From: Mesorhizobium sp. M00.F.Ca.ET.216.01.1.1
GTDB taxonomy: Bacteria; Pseudomonadota; Alphaproteobacteria; Rhizobiales; Rhizobiaceae
NCBI RefSeq assembly: GCF_004010325.2
Contig: NZ_SADR02000016.1
Span: 81,324-145,323, forward strand
Direction: 5' to 3'
Length of the DNA: 64,000 nt
Positions 9,436 to 19,511 of this stretch are shown piece after piece (position 1 is the first letter of the stretch; each line of letters opens with the position of its first letter). The notes beneath the pieces were generated by a model. The model did no database searches and was not told the DNA's origin. It saw nothing but the letters and a program-made list of their open reading frames with translations. The position numbers and the translations under genes are program-made.

Positions 9436-10386
9436 GTCCGAATTCCTTGACTTTGTGGAGATGGCGAGGCGCTATGAAGCCGCAATTCCGTTGTTGGCGT
9501 CGGCTCTTATAATTTGAGGAAGCGTGAGATGCTCAATGGATTAACTAAGCCTTTGTCATGGCGGCTTGCCCGATCGTTGTGATTGCGTGGTGGGGGTGGA
9601 CGGCGCGCTTCATATGGATGGCTATACCATCAACACGGATCGGGATGCTTCCCAAGTCAGCTCCTGCAACAAAGAAGGCCAACGAGACGGCGTTTAATGA
9701 GTCTATGTTGTTAGCATTGGCACCGGTTTGGAGTTGCTAAGAGTCTATGAATTTCTTTGAAGGATCTATTACACCGCCTGCCGCCGACGGCTCGACCGCG
9801 AACTCTTCGCAGACCAGCTGCCCTGTTGCGCCGCTTTCGGTCGCGTGGCTCAGGGGCTTCGCCGCCCCGCCGGGAATGTCATCAGCCGCTTCACGCCTTC
9901 ATCCGCGAGCCGAGCGGGCAACAACGCGTTCGATGACCTGGAGGTGGGACAAGATGATCCGTGAGGGGAACACCACGCCGGCCTGGCTGGCCAATGACTT
10001 CAATGCCAACCGTCGGCATAGAGGGTCCGGTAAGCTTGGCGCCATTGTCAGCGGCGAAGCCTCGGCGAGCACCTCGATTTCGTCGAGGAAGGCCGCGATA
10101 GCCCGCTTCACCCGAGTGGGACGCAGGGCAGTGGCGTTGCGGACAAAAAAGCCCGCGGCCGCGCCCGTCATCCCGTTCTGCCAAGCGAAATGTCGTCGAG
10201 GTCCTCTTCGATAACCCCAGCCGCGTATAGCTGATCGAGCAGGTCGGCGACGGCAACGACGCTCGCTCCATCCGTGACCCCCATAATCAGCTCCGAGGCT
10301 GTAGTTCCCGCTCGCGATTAGATCGGAACCACCCCGTCGAGCACTCGATGCTCAATGTTGCGTGAGTGGAGATGGAAGTGTCGCTT
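9436..10386. other. Unassigned region with decayed frames
   Basis: The first 120 bases can hold the promoter of the minus-strand aminotransferase. Beyond that, a minus frame at about 10150-10260 reads VVAVADLLDQLYAAGVIEED and another at 9899-10171 reads RPTRVKRAIAAFLDEIEVLA. Both look protein-like but are in different frames and match nothing I can name. It is probably a degraded gene on the minus strand. Confidence 0.35.
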
Positions 10387-10677
10387 TGCAGTTAATTATG
10401 AGAATCGCTTGTCAATGATTTCAGTTGTTTAGCTGTGCACTTAATTTGAGAACGTGCACCTAATTTGATAATCATACCCGGCCATTGGCATTTAATGTGA
10501 GAAGCAGCGTCGGCAACGCAACGGGATCGAATTTCCCGAAGACGGTATATAAAATTCAAAGAATTCATGACCTTCACGCTGATGCGATTGCAGTTAAATT
10601 AAGAACCGAGCTACCCCATTCTCGCAATTAACTGCCAAACCCAACCGAAACGACCGCATTCTCACCATTAACTGCCA
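10387..10677. repeat. Array of seven about 20-bp repeats (five direct, two inverted)
   Basis: Copies of a motif close to TGCAGTTAATTNTGAGAATC occur on the plus strand at 10387-10407, 10436-10454, 10455-10473, 10486-10505 and 10589-10608, and on the minus strand at 10618-10637 and 10658-10677. Opposite-facing groups of short repeats are typical of the ends of transposons whose transposase binds several sites, such as the Tn7 and Tn5053 types. The simplest reading is a left and a right end brought together after loss of the interior. No transposase gene is present. Confidence 0.6.
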
Positions 10678-10715
10678 AGCGACAATCCTCTTGTCGGCCA
10701 TCTACTCCTCCCAGA

Positions 10716-11553
10716 TTGGATGCCGGCGCTGAATGGCGGTGCACCTCCTCCCGCGCTGCTTTTTCTTTGTATGAGCGGCAATTTGGCCCTTGGCCGACGT
10801 ATTGGCTTCCTAGTCTAGTGCTGTCACATTGGGGCTGGCAGAGCCATGCGCTTTCGGATGCGCAGGTCTTCGCAAGCTCAACCCCGGCGCCGCGCCCCTC
10901 ACAACAGCTTGGCGTGCTCGGCATGCCGGGTTTCACCGCCTATGCGGGGCTGCTCACTATTGGCAAGCCGAGGGCGGGCGAAACCGTCGTCGTGGCGGCC
11001 GCTTCAGGCCCGGTAGCTCAGCCGTCGGCCAGATAGCCAGGATAAAGGGGCGCGTGCGGTCGGCATCGCCGGCGGGCCTGCAAAATGCGCCTTCGTGCGC
11101 GAGGATCTCGGCTTCGACGTCGCTATCGACCATCACGCAACGGGTTTCGCGCAGCAGCTGGCGGAACGCGTGCCCAGACGGGATCGACGTTTATTTCGAG
11201 AATGTCGGTGGGCACGTTTGGGATGCGGTCTTTCCGCTGCTGAACGAGTTCGCGCGCGTTCCCGTGTGCGGCCTGATCTCGCAATACAACGCCGTGGAGC
11301 ATCCTGGTCCCAACCAGCTTCCGGTGATCATGCGGGCCGTCCTGTCGCGCAGCCTCACCAGCCGCGGCTTCATCCAGCGTGAGTTTGCCGATCAGCGGTC
11401 GACCTACTATCACGAGATGGCGGAATTGATAGCCACCGGCGAGGTCCGCTACCGCGAGGATATCATCGTGGGGCTCGAGAATGCGCCGAAGGCGTTCATG
11501 GGCCTCCTGGAAGGACGCAAATTTCGGCAAACTCATCGTGCGGCTCGAGTGAG
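10716..11553 (+). pseudogene. NADP-dependent oxidoreductase (CurA/leukotriene B4 dehydrogenase type), frameshifted
   Basis: The relic is in several frames. One carries LGVLGMPGFTAYAGLLTIGK and AGETVVVAAASGPV, the NADP-binding segment of zinc-independent medium-chain oxidoreductases. After a frameshift near 11000-11160 another gives IDVYFENVGGHVWDAVFPLL, ISQYNA, and YREDIIVGLENAPKAFMGLL near the C-terminus, ending in GKLIVRLE in yet another frame. The N-terminal 80-100 residues are missing, cut off just beyond the repeat array. The gene is dead. Confidence 0.75.
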
Positions 11554-11605
11554 CGGCAGCGGGGCGCCGGGCCAGCCGTCAGCCCGAGGCGCGATCTCAG
11601 CTGGA

Positions 11606-12108
11606 TCATACCCGGTGGTCGAGCCGAGCGACGAGCCTGTCGCCTATCCACTGGATGCCGCAGACGAGGATGATCAGCACGATCACCACCGCGACCATAA
11701 CGGCGGTCTCGAAGCGCTGGTACCCGTAGCGGATGGCGAGATCGCCCAGCCCGCCGGCGCCGATCGCGCCCGCCATGGCCGAAGCCCCACAAGCGTCACC
11801 AGCGTCACGGTGAAGCCCGCCAAGATGCCAGGTAGCGCTTCAGGCACCAACACCTCGCGCACGATCGTCCATCGGTTGCCGCCCATGGCGCGGGCCGCCT
11901 CGATCAGCCCGCGATCCACTTCGCGCAGTGAGACCTCCGCGATGCGCGCGTAGTAGGGGGTCGCCGCGATCGATAGTGGGACGATCGCCGCCCAGGTGCC
12001 AATCGAAGTGCCAACAACCAGGCGCGTCACCGGGATGAGTGCGACGAGCAGGATAATAAAGGGAACCGACCGGAAGCCGTTGATCACGGCGCCGACGACG
12101 CGATTCAC
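11606..12108 (-). pseudogene. metI: Methionine ABC transporter permease, truncated and frameshifted
   Basis: The minus strand reads NRVVGAVINGFRSVPFIILL, then LIPVTRLVVGTSIGTWAAIV, then the permease loop EVDRGLIEAARAMGGNRWTI. After a frameshift near 11790 it continues as AMAGAIGAGGLGDLAIRYGY to HRV and a stop at 11606. These are standard MetI (D- and L-methionine importer inner membrane subunit) signatures. About 60 N-terminal residues are gone: homology stops sharply at 12108. No metN or metQ is nearby, so it is a stranded remnant. Confidence 0.8.
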
Positions 12109-12485
12109 CCAAAGTCAAACCCCTCAATCCCCAACCCGCTGCAAATGCCCCCATCCAGCGCTTGGAAATGGCGCCCTGCCCGGTAGGGAGGACACCGGCA
12201 GGGCGAGCCGCGCACAGGTCTCGGTCTCGTGACGACGGGACAGCGGCGGCAGTCTATCGCTTCGGCAGGGCCGATTTCGGCAACTCGCGCCCAATAGGGG
12301 GGCCAGCCGGGTGTTACAGAGTAGACGCCGATAGCCGGTTGCCGCCGCCGCGGACGCTTCGGGCTGCGCCAGCCGATACGGAAAGCATAGGCGGTCGCCT
12401 GTTGGAACTGAGTAAATGCTTCTCAATGGATGGCCAACTTCCGTCATCGCTCCCTACGCCTTCCTGCTGTTCTCAAACTGGGAAC

Positions 12486-13720
12486 TCAAATGCCAATGGC
12501 CTCATATGCGTCAGCAACCTTCCGGATGGATGCGACATATGCCGCCGTCCTGTAGTCACACAGTTCCGGATGTTCCTCCAGGAGGCTGGCGATACGTGTC
12601 CAAGTGCTGCGCATCACATCCTCGAGGCCGGAGCGAACCAGATCAATCTCGGCTCCCCCTTCAAGAAATTCATCGCGCATGTCGTCGGGGAACGGCTTGC
12701 CCGTCATCCGCTCGAGCGCCCTGGCGATTGTCTGGTTGCGCCGCTCCCGCCGCCGTCTTTCCATCAAGCCGAACGGGATGTGGGTCAGGTTCTTCACCCA
12801 TTCGAAATGGCTGACCACTACGCCTCCTGCGTTGACATAGAGGTCCGGGAGGATCGTCACACCTCGGGAGCGCAGCATCTGGTCGGCCTCGAAGGTGACC
12901 GGGCCATTGGCGGCCTCTACAAGGAGATAGGCTTTGATGCGCTCGGCATTGTCGATGTGGATCGAGTTTTCCATCGCCGCCGGGATCAGAATGTCGCAAG
13001 GCTGTTCCGGACCTGTCGTGTCGCCGGCGAACGACTTGGCCCCGGCAAAGCTGATAATGCTGCCGGTACGCAACTGATGCTGCTTCAGCGCCTCTATCGC
13101 GAGGCCTTCGGGATTGGCGACATATCCGTCGCGTTCGGTAACGACCGGATCCGCGCGCCATCCTCCTGGGAGAGAAACTTTGCGGCGTGGTAACCCACAT
13201 TGCCGAACCCCTGCGCGATCACAGACGTTCCCTTGAGGTCGCGCCGTCCCGCAATTCCCGGCGTGCGGGGATCACGCAGATAGCTCTGGATGGCGAACTG
13301 CACGCCTCGGCCTGTCGCCTCCGTTCGTCCTGCGATGCCGCCTTTTGAGAGCGGCTTTCCCGTCACGCACGCGCGTGCGTTGATCACATCGGTAGGATTG
13401 GCACGACGGAACTCATCTACCATCCAGGCCATCTCCCGCTCACTCGTGCCCACGTCCGGAGCCGGCACGTTTAGCCCTGGGGCCGATCAGGCCGCGCTTG
13501 GTGAGTTCCTGGGGAAGCGCCGGGTAATGCGCTCGAGCTCCTGCGGTGTCCATTCACGCGGGTCGATCCTGAGCGCGCCTTTCGAACCTCCAAAGGGGAC
13601 ATCGACCAGCGCGCATTTAAGCGTCATCAGTGCCGCCAGCGCCTCCACCTCTTCGGCAGCAGCGTCAGGTGCAAAGCGGATGCCGCCTTTTACCGGCTCG
13701 CAATGCTCGCTGTGCACCGA
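12486..13720 (-). pseudogene. gdhA: NAD(P)-dependent glutamate dehydrogenase, two frameshifts, N-terminus missing
   Basis: Three minus frames join to make most of a Glu/Leu/Phe/Val dehydrogenase. The first (13720-13470) has HCEPVKGGIRFAPD and LKCALVDVPFGGSKG with the catalytic-site lysine region. The second (to about 13150) has VPAPDVGTSEREMAWMVDE and the Rossmann motif GFGNVG. The third has DILIPAAMENSI and LPDLYVNAGGVVVSHFEW and ends at 12486. Breaks are near 13470 and 13150. The first 40 or so residues are absent. An intact enzyme would interconvert glutamate and 2-oxoglutarate plus ammonium. Confidence 0.85.
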
Positions 13721-13915
13721 TCGCTAGCCGGCGAAGCTATACATGCGTCCTCGCAGCCTTACCCCAAAGCGCACCGTATATGTCTAATTGCACTGGATGA
13801 TCCGCTCGGCCAATCCCTCGGGTAGATCGAGAAACGACATAGCGTGTCTGAAGTTGAGATCGACGTTTTGGAGAAAGCTCAAAGCTGTGTTCGGGACTGA
13901 GGTGCACATGGCTCA

Positions 13916-14800
13916 TCAACCCATCCGTTCCGAAGCGAGCGAGCCTGGCGAAGCGGGGAAGACCACCGTCTTGTTTCCATTGAGGAAGACACGCCGGTGG
14001 ATATGGGCGTGGATGGCGCGTGCGAGGACCTGGCTTTCGACGTCGCGCCCGAGCGAGACGTAGTCTGACGGGCTCTGGGCGTGCGTGACGCGCACGATGT
14101 CCTGCTCAATGATCGGCCCCTCGTCGAGATCGGCGGTGACATAGTGCGAGGTCGCGCCGATGAGTTTCACGCCGCGCTCGAAAGCCTGCTTATAGGGGTT
14201 CGCCCCCTTGAAGGAGGGCAGGAAAGAGTGGTGGATGTTGATGATGCGGCCGGACATCTTTTCGCACATCTCATCCGAGAGCACCTGCATGTAGCGGGCA
14301 AGCGCGATCAGCTCCGCGCCGGTCTCCTCGACAATTCGCATCTGCTGCGCTTCGGCTTCGCGCCTGTTCTCCTTCGTCACTTTGACGTAGTGGAACGGGA
14401 TGTCGTGGTTCACGACGAGCTTCTGACAGTCCAGATGGTTCGAGATCACCGCAACGATGTCGAAGGGTAGCGCCCCGATGCGCCAGCGATATAGGATGTC
14501 GTTGAGACAATGGCCGAAGCGCGAAACCATGATGATCACCTTCATCCTGTGGCTCTCGTCGTGGAAGGCAAAATCCATTCCGAACGCTTGGGCGGTGTCG
14601 GCAAAACCGCTGCGCAGCGCATCAAGGCCAACGCCATCTTCCGAGACGAAGCTCACGCGCATGAAGAAATTGCCGGTCTGCGCATCGTCGAATTGCGAAC
14701 TGTCGGTGATGTTGCAGCCGTTCTCGGCGAGGTAACCTGCGATGGCGGCCACGATCCCGCGTTTCGACTTGCAGGTGACGGTCAGGCAGTATTTTTCCAT
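13916..14800 (-). CDS. purU: Formyltetrahydrofolate deformylase
   Basis: A full-length PurU of 294 residues, releasing formate and tetrahydrofolate from 10-formyltetrahydrofolate in the cytoplasm. An N-terminal ACT domain (CLTVTCKSKRGIVAAIAGYL) is followed by a formyltransferase fold with the catalytic pattern IINIHHSFLPSFKGANPY and the later GATSHYVTADLDEGPIIEQD. It is the last gene of the sarcosine oxidase cluster: oxidative demethylation of sarcosine yields methylene-tetrahydrofolate, which FolD and PurU would process to formate. Only the broken folD lies between it and soxG, so the C1 branch may depend on another folD in the genome. Confidence 0.93.
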   Translation of the reverse strand: MEKYCLTVTCKSKRGIVAAIAGYLAENGCNITDSSQFDDAQTGNFFMRVSFVSEDGVGLDALRSGFADTAQAFGMDFAFHDESHRMKVIIMVSRFGHCLNDILYRWRIGALPFDIVAVISNHLDCQKLVVNHDIPFHYVKVTKENRREAEAQQMRIVEETGAELIALARYMQVLSDEMCEKMSGRIINIHHSFLPSFKGANPYKQAFERGVKLIGATSHYVTADLDEGPIIEQDIVRVTHAQSPSDYVSLGRDVESQVLARAIHAHIHRRVFLNGNKTVVFPASPGSLASERMG

Positions 14801-14871
14801 ATCGATTTTCTCGGGGTGTGCAGAACAGATTCGTTCGGCGTTTCAGGTAGGCTGCCGGACATGAACAAGGC

Positions 14872-15729
14872 TCATACGGCCAGCCCCTCGGGCGCTTGTA
14901 GCCCGTGGGCACGGCAGCAGGCAGTGACCGTGTTAGCGAGCAGACTGGCGATGGTCATGGGACCGACACCTCCCGGCACTGGCGTTATGGTGCCCGCAAT
15001 CTCGGCCGCGCTGCTGAAATCCACGTCGCCTACCAAGTGTTGCTTGCCGTCCTGTGCGATCCGATTGATGCCCACATCGATTACCGTCGCGCCTGACCCA
15101 GTCGCCGGGGATCATCTCGGGGCGGCCGACGGCAGCGACAAGGATGTCGGCGCGGCGGCAGATTGAGGCCAGATCGCGTGTACGCGAATGAGCGATGGTT
15201 ACAGTGCAGTTGTCGCCGAGCAGAAGTTGCGCCATCGGTTTTCCGACGATGTTCGAGCGCCCCACGACCACCGCTTCGAGCCCGGACAGATCGCCTAGAT
15301 GGCCGCGCAGCATCATCAGACATCCCAACGGGGTACACGGGACCATCGCGTTTTGTCCCGTGCCCAGAAGCCCGACATTCGTGACGTGAAACCCATCGAC
15401 ATCCTTTGCCGGATCGATCGCATTGATCACCAGATCCGCGTTCAGATGTTTGGGTAGAGGCAGTTGGACGAGAATACCGTGAATCTCAGGATCGGCATTC
15501 AGCCGCTCGTTTCAGTGGGCAGCTTGTACTCGAGGCTCCTCATGCCAGCTTCGATGGTCTGCCGTCCTTTGTTACGCACATAGACTTCCGACGCCGGATC
15601 AGCGCCTACCAGAACGACAGCCAGGCCCGGCGTGATGCCGTGGTCCTTCTTGAGCCACGCTACATGCCCAGCCACTCTCGAACGCAGCTGCGCCGCGGAC
15701 ACCTTTCCGTCGATGATCTGGGCAGTCAC
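14872..15729 (-). pseudogene. folD: Methylenetetrahydrofolate dehydrogenase/cyclohydrolase, broken
   Basis: The start (ATG at 15729) overlaps the end of soxG and the N-terminus reads normally to EYKLPTETSG, then stops near 15500. The next frame resumes at RLNADPEIHGILVQLPLPKH, with about nine family residues missing between them. It runs through GRSNIVGKPMAQLLL to GDWV near 15100. A second frameshift there puts the remainder (TVIDVGINRIA, then GDVDF and PVPGGVGPMTIASLLANT) in a third frame, ending at 14872. Two separate lesions make a sequencing artefact less likely. The enzyme normally links methylene- and formyl-tetrahydrofolate. Confidence 0.85.
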
Positions 15730-16289
15730 GCCACCTTCTCCTCGAGCCGCTTTGCAGCCGTTTCCAGCGCATGCCAGAGCGATCCGGCGGACGAGCGCGC
15801 GCCCAGCACGGCGGCATGGACGTCGCCACGGCGGATGACGAAACAGCTCATATGCTCAAGGCCGGTCCGTGTCGCACCGCCCGGACCAAAATTCGCGAGA
15901 TCGATATTGACGAGCTTCGACAGCAACGCCTCGAGCCCTGTGCCTGCCCGCGAGACAATCTCGATCGCCACCCAGCCATCGGTCTGCTCGGTCACCGAGC
16001 AGCCGGGGGCGACCTGCTTGAGCTCGGCGGAAAAATCCAGCTCGGCGCGGCCTTCGGCCTCGATCATCCACTGATCCGGTCCGGTACACAGCGCGGCAAC
16101 CCCCTGCCATGCAACCCAGCGGCCTGGTTCGGGAAGAGTGAGCCCAAAGGGTGTCGGCTCAAGAGTTCCCCGGCGCAGCGCCAGAGAGGCAAGCGCGAGA
16201 CCGGCATTCTCCCGCAGGTCGAGCGCTCCGAAGGATGCGTATCCGGGTGTCACGGTGCCGAGCGCGGTGATAGGTCTCAGGTCAGTCAC
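15726..16289 (-). CDS. soxG: Sarcosine oxidase gamma subunit
   Basis: A 187-residue SoxG, a structural subunit of heterotetrameric sarcosine oxidase. It starts with GTG at 16289, overlapping the end of soxA, and its stop overlaps the folD start, which is typical translational coupling. The sequence has the aminomethyltransferase-like pattern of this subunit: GPDQWMIEAEGRAELDFSAE, then VTEQTDGWVAIEI and LVNIDLANFGPGGATRTGLE, then HMSCFVIRRGDVHAAVLGAR. The order and length match other rhizobial sox operons. Confidence 0.9.
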   Translation of the reverse strand: MTDLRPITALGTVTPGYASFGALDLRENAGLALASLALRRGTLEPTPFGLTLPEPGRWVAWQGVAALCTGPDQWMIEAEGRAELDFSAELKQVAPGCSVTEQTDGWVAIEIVSRAGTGLEALLSKLVNIDLANFGPGGATRTGLEHMSCFVIRRGDVHAAVLGARSSAGSLWHALETAAKRLEEKVA

Positions 16290-19215
16290 GCAGACGTTCT
16301 CCCTCGGGGTCGACGAAACAGGCAGGGACGACGCGCAGGCGCGCGCTTTCGCCTTCGAGCGGGTTCGCGGCCACGATCACCTCGCCCAGCCGTTCATCGC
16401 CGTTCTCGAGGAAACCGAGCCCTATCATCGAGCCGACATGCGGACTGTAGCAGGCCGACGTGACCCAGCCCTGATCAGTGTCAAAACTCTGCGGCGCGTC
16501 CTCGGCAAAAAGATGCGAGCCGCTGACCACCTTCCCGGCCGGATCTACGGGCCGCAGCCCCACCAGGCGTCGCCTGTCGCCCGCAAGGCCCTCGCGCCGC
16601 GACATCACGGCGCCGACGGAATCCTTCTTCTGCGACACCATACTGCCGAGTCCGACCATGGCGGCCGTCGTCTGTCCATTCAACTCGGGGCCGGCGGCGT
16701 GTCCCTTGTCGATCCGCAGCACGGACAGCGCTTCCACCCCGTAAGGCGTCACTCCGAGATCGGCACCCACCTCCACGAGCCGCTCCATCAATGCGTGGCC
16801 GTATCGTGCGGGAACCGCAACTTCATAGGCAAGCTCGCCCGAAAACGAGATGCGGAAGAGCCGCGCGCGCAGCCCGCCGCACACGGTGAGCTCCGCGCAG
16901 GCCATGAAGGGGAAGGCCTCGTTCGACAGATCGAAGCCGCCCACGATGCGGGCGAGCAGGGCGCGCGATTTCGGCCCGGCGACGGCGATCTGCGCCCAGG
17001 CCTCGGTCGTGGAAAAGATCTGCACATCGAGATCCGGCCAGAGGCATTGCCGCGCAAACTCCATGTTGCGGTAGACCAGCCCCGCATTGGCCGTCGTCGT
17101 GGTGACCACATAGTGATCCTTGGCCAGCCGGGCGCAGGTGCCGTCGTCATAGGCGAAGCCGTCTTCGCGCAGCATCAGCCCGTAGCGGACACGGCCGACC
17201 TTCAGCGTGGCCATCACGTTGCTGTATAGCCGGTTGAGGAACTCGCCGGCGTCGGCGCCTTGCACATCGACCTTGCCGAGCGTGGTCACGTCACACAGGC
17301 CCACCGCGCTGCGCACGGCCCTGGCCTCACGGTCCACGCTCTGGCGCCAATGCGTTTCGCCCGGACGCGGATAGTATTGCGCACGCATCCACTGGCCGGC
17401 CTCGACGAACACCGCGCCTTGCGCTTTGGCCCAATGATGGGTCGGCGTCAGGCGGCGCGGTCGGAAATGCGGCCCTGCATCGCCGCCCCCCAGCACCGAA
17501 AGTGCTACGGGCGTGTAGGGCGGGCGGAAGATCGTCGTGCCGGTTTCCGGGATTGTTTTCCCAGTGAGTTCCGCCATCACGGCGAGCCCGGTTACATTGG
17601 CTGTCTTGCCTTGATCCGTCGCCATGCCCAGCGTCGTATAGCGTTTCAGATGCTCGACGGCCCGCATGTTCTCGGCGTGAGCGAGCTTGATGTCCTTCAT
17701 CGTCACATCGTTCTGGAAATCGACCCAGGCACGTTTCCTGCCCGGCACGTGGAAGATGGGCGCGACTCCGTAGCGCGACTCCTCCGAGCGCGGCAGACTG
17801 GGCAGTGCTGCCGCAATTCCGAGTACGTTCAGCGCGCGCAGTGCTGCCGCCGCGCCCGAGCGAAGTGTCTTGGCTGTCGAAAAATGCCCCGCCGCCGCGC
17901 CCGCCGGAAGCACTCCCGAGGGACCATCCTCTCCCGGCAGGAACGCCTGCAATACATCATTCCAAATCGGCCGGCCACAATTGTGCGAGGCCAGATGCAC
18001 ATTCGGGTTCCAGCCGCCCGAGACTCCCAGCGCGCCGCACTCGATCCATTCGGACCTGCCGTTTGCGTGAACCTCGATCGATTTCAGGCCAAGCCGGCCG
18101 CGTGAGGCGGTGACCATGCCACCGGTAATAACGCGGTAGTCGGCCAAGGCTGTTGCCTTGGGGCGCGCGTCGATAACGGCAGCAATATGGACGCCCTTGG
18201 AGGCAAGATCGCGCGCGGTGCGATGACCGTCGTCATTATTTGTGAAGACAGCGACCGTCTCGGACGGACACGCCGCCCAGCGATTAGCGTAAGCCCGCAT
18301 TGCGCCCGCCAACATGATTCCCGGACGGTCATTGTCGGCAAAGGCGATGGGGCGCTCTGTCGCGCCGGCAGCGAGGACCGCGCGCTTCGCCGTGATGCGC
18401 CAGAGTGTCTGGCGGACGCGGGCACCCGGCTGCGCCAAGTGATCCGAAACCCGCTCCACCGCGCCATAGATGCCGTGATCATAGATCCCGAACACCGTGG
18501 TGCGGCGCATCACGCGCAGATTCGGCAGGCTGTCGAACTCAGTTTCCAGCGCGGCGATCCAGTCGGTGGCCGGCGCTCCGTCCAGCGTTTCCAGCTCGCA
18601 CAGAAGCCGCCCGCCCAAACGGAAATCCTCGTCGGCGAGGATCGCACGCGCGCCTGAGCGCGCCGCCGTAAGCGCCGCCGCAAGCCCGGCCGCCCCCCCG
18701 CCGATAACCAGCAGGTCGCAATGGAGGAACCCCTTGTCATAGGTATCCGGGTCGGCCTCCATCGAGAGGCGCCCGAGGCCCGCCGCCTTGCGGATCGCCG
18801 GCTCGTAGAGCTTTTCCCACAAGCCTTTCGGCCACATGAACGTCTTGTAGTAGAAGCCGGCGGTGAAGAAGGGCGACAGCAGATCATTGATAGCCAACGC
18901 GTCGAAGCCGAGCGAGGGCCAGCGGTTCTGGCTTCGTGCCTCCAGGCCCTCGAACAACTCCACCACCGTGGCACGCGTGTTTGGCTCCTGCCGTGCCCCC
19001 GTTCGCAGTTCGACGAGAGCGTTCGGTTCCTCCGAACCGGCCGAGAGCACCCCGCGGGGACGGTGATACTTGAAGCTGCGGCCCACAAGACGCACGCCAT
19101 TGGCCAGGAGCGCCGAGGCGAGCGTGTCGCCGGGATGGCCCTGATACCGCCTGCCGTCGAAAGTGAAGTTCAAGCTCTGCGAGCGGTTGATTAGCCCTCC
19201 GGCAAGCCGTGTCAT
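16282..19215 (-). CDS. soxA: Sarcosine oxidase alpha subunit
   Basis: A 977-residue SoxA that, with the B, D and G subunits, oxidises sarcosine to glycine and transfers the methyl carbon to tetrahydrofolate. The N-terminus has the ferredoxin-like LNFTFDGRRYQGHPGDTLAS and FKYHRPRGVLSAGSEEPNAL. Around residue 170 is the dinucleotide-binding LLVIGGGAAGLAAALTAARS. The C-terminal 400 residues form the folate-binding aminomethyltransferase region, with GLCDVTTLGKVDVQGADAGE and VEALSVLRIDKGHAAGPELN. The ATG at 19215 overlaps the soxD stop as ATGA; an in-frame GTG at 19224 is less likely. No lesion is visible. Confidence 0.95.
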   Translation of the reverse strand: MTRLAGGLINRSQSLNFTFDGRRYQGHPGDTLASALLANGVRLVGRSFKYHRPRGVLSAGSEEPNALVELRTGARQEPNTRATVVELFEGLEARSQNRWPSLGFDALAINDLLSPFFTAGFYYKTFMWPKGLWEKLYEPAIRKAAGLGRLSMEADPDTYDKGFLHCDLLVIGGGAAGLAAALTAARSGARAILADEDFRLGGRLLCELETLDGAPATDWIAALETEFDSLPNLRVMRRTTVFGIYDHGIYGAVERVSDHLAQPGARVRQTLWRITAKRAVLAAGATERPIAFADNDRPGIMLAGAMRAYANRWAACPSETVAVFTNNDDGHRTARDLASKGVHIAAVIDARPKATALADYRVITGGMVTASRGRLGLKSIEVHANGRSEWIECGALGVSGGWNPNVHLASHNCGRPIWNDVLQAFLPGEDGPSGVLPAGAAAGHFSTAKTLRSGAAAALRALNVLGIAAALPSLPRSEESRYGVAPIFHVPGRKRAWVDFQNDVTMKDIKLAHAENMRAVEHLKRYTTLGMATDQGKTANVTGLAVMAELTGKTIPETGTTIFRPPYTPVALSVLGGGDAGPHFRPRRLTPTHHWAKAQGAVFVEAGQWMRAQYYPRPGETHWRQSVDREARAVRSAVGLCDVTTLGKVDVQGADAGEFLNRLYSNVMATLKVGRVRYGLMLREDGFAYDDGTCARLAKDHYVVTTTTANAGLVYRNMEFARQCLWPDLDVQIFSTTEAWAQIAVAGPKSRALLARIVGGFDLSNEAFPFMACAELTVCGGLRARLFRISFSGELAYEVAVPARYGHALMERLVEVGADLGVTPYGVEALSVLRIDKGHAAGPELNGQTTAAMVGLGSMVSQKKDSVGAVMSRREGLAGDRRRLVGLRPVDPAGKVVSGSHLFAEDAPQSFDTDQGWVTSACYSPHVGSMIGLGFLENGDERLGEVIVAANPLEGESARLRVVPACFVDPEGERLRD

Positions 19216-19502
19216 TTGCTGCACCTCGCCCGCGAAAGGGCGACATCGCGAGCCAGTTCCGCACAGAGGACTTCATGGGTGACCGTGTCGCGCGTCACCA
19301 CCAGCCATGACCGATCACCCTGCTCGTGGAACCACAACTCGCGGTGCGCGCCCGCCTGGTTGTCGCGCAGGAAGACGTAATCGCAAAAGGCGGCCTCGGC
19401 ATCGGGCGCAGTTGGGTCTGGACGGTCGATGAGCCGCGCGTCGCCCAGATAGGTGAATTCCTGAGCATCGCGCAGGCCCAGAAGTGGATGGGGGATTAGC
19501 AT
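19212..19502 (-). CDS. soxD: Sarcosine oxidase delta subunit, zinc cysteines missing
   Basis: A 96-residue SoxD lying between soxB and soxA. The core DAQEFTYLGDA, the segment FCDYVFLRDNQAGAHRELWF and VTRDTVTHEV fit the family. In characterised SoxD proteins a CPxCG motif near the N-terminus binds zinc with a later His and Cys; here that motif reads HPLLG, so two zinc ligands are absent. The neighbouring genes are intact, so this is probably a natural zinc-free variant, not decay. I cannot say how common it is. Confidence 0.9.
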   Translation of the reverse strand: MLIPHPLLGLRDAQEFTYLGDARLIDRPDPTAPDAEAAFCDYVFLRDNQAGAHRELWFHEQGDRSWLVVTRDTVTHEVLCAELARDVALSRARCSK

Positions 19503-19511
19503 TGGACCGCC

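Noticed and set aside
12162..13193. 343-codon open frame on the plus strand
   Set aside because: It runs opposite the glutamate dehydrogenase relic, and the relic's conserved motifs are on the minus strand.
17260..18105. 281-codon open frame on the plus strand
   Set aside because: Antisense shadow of soxA.
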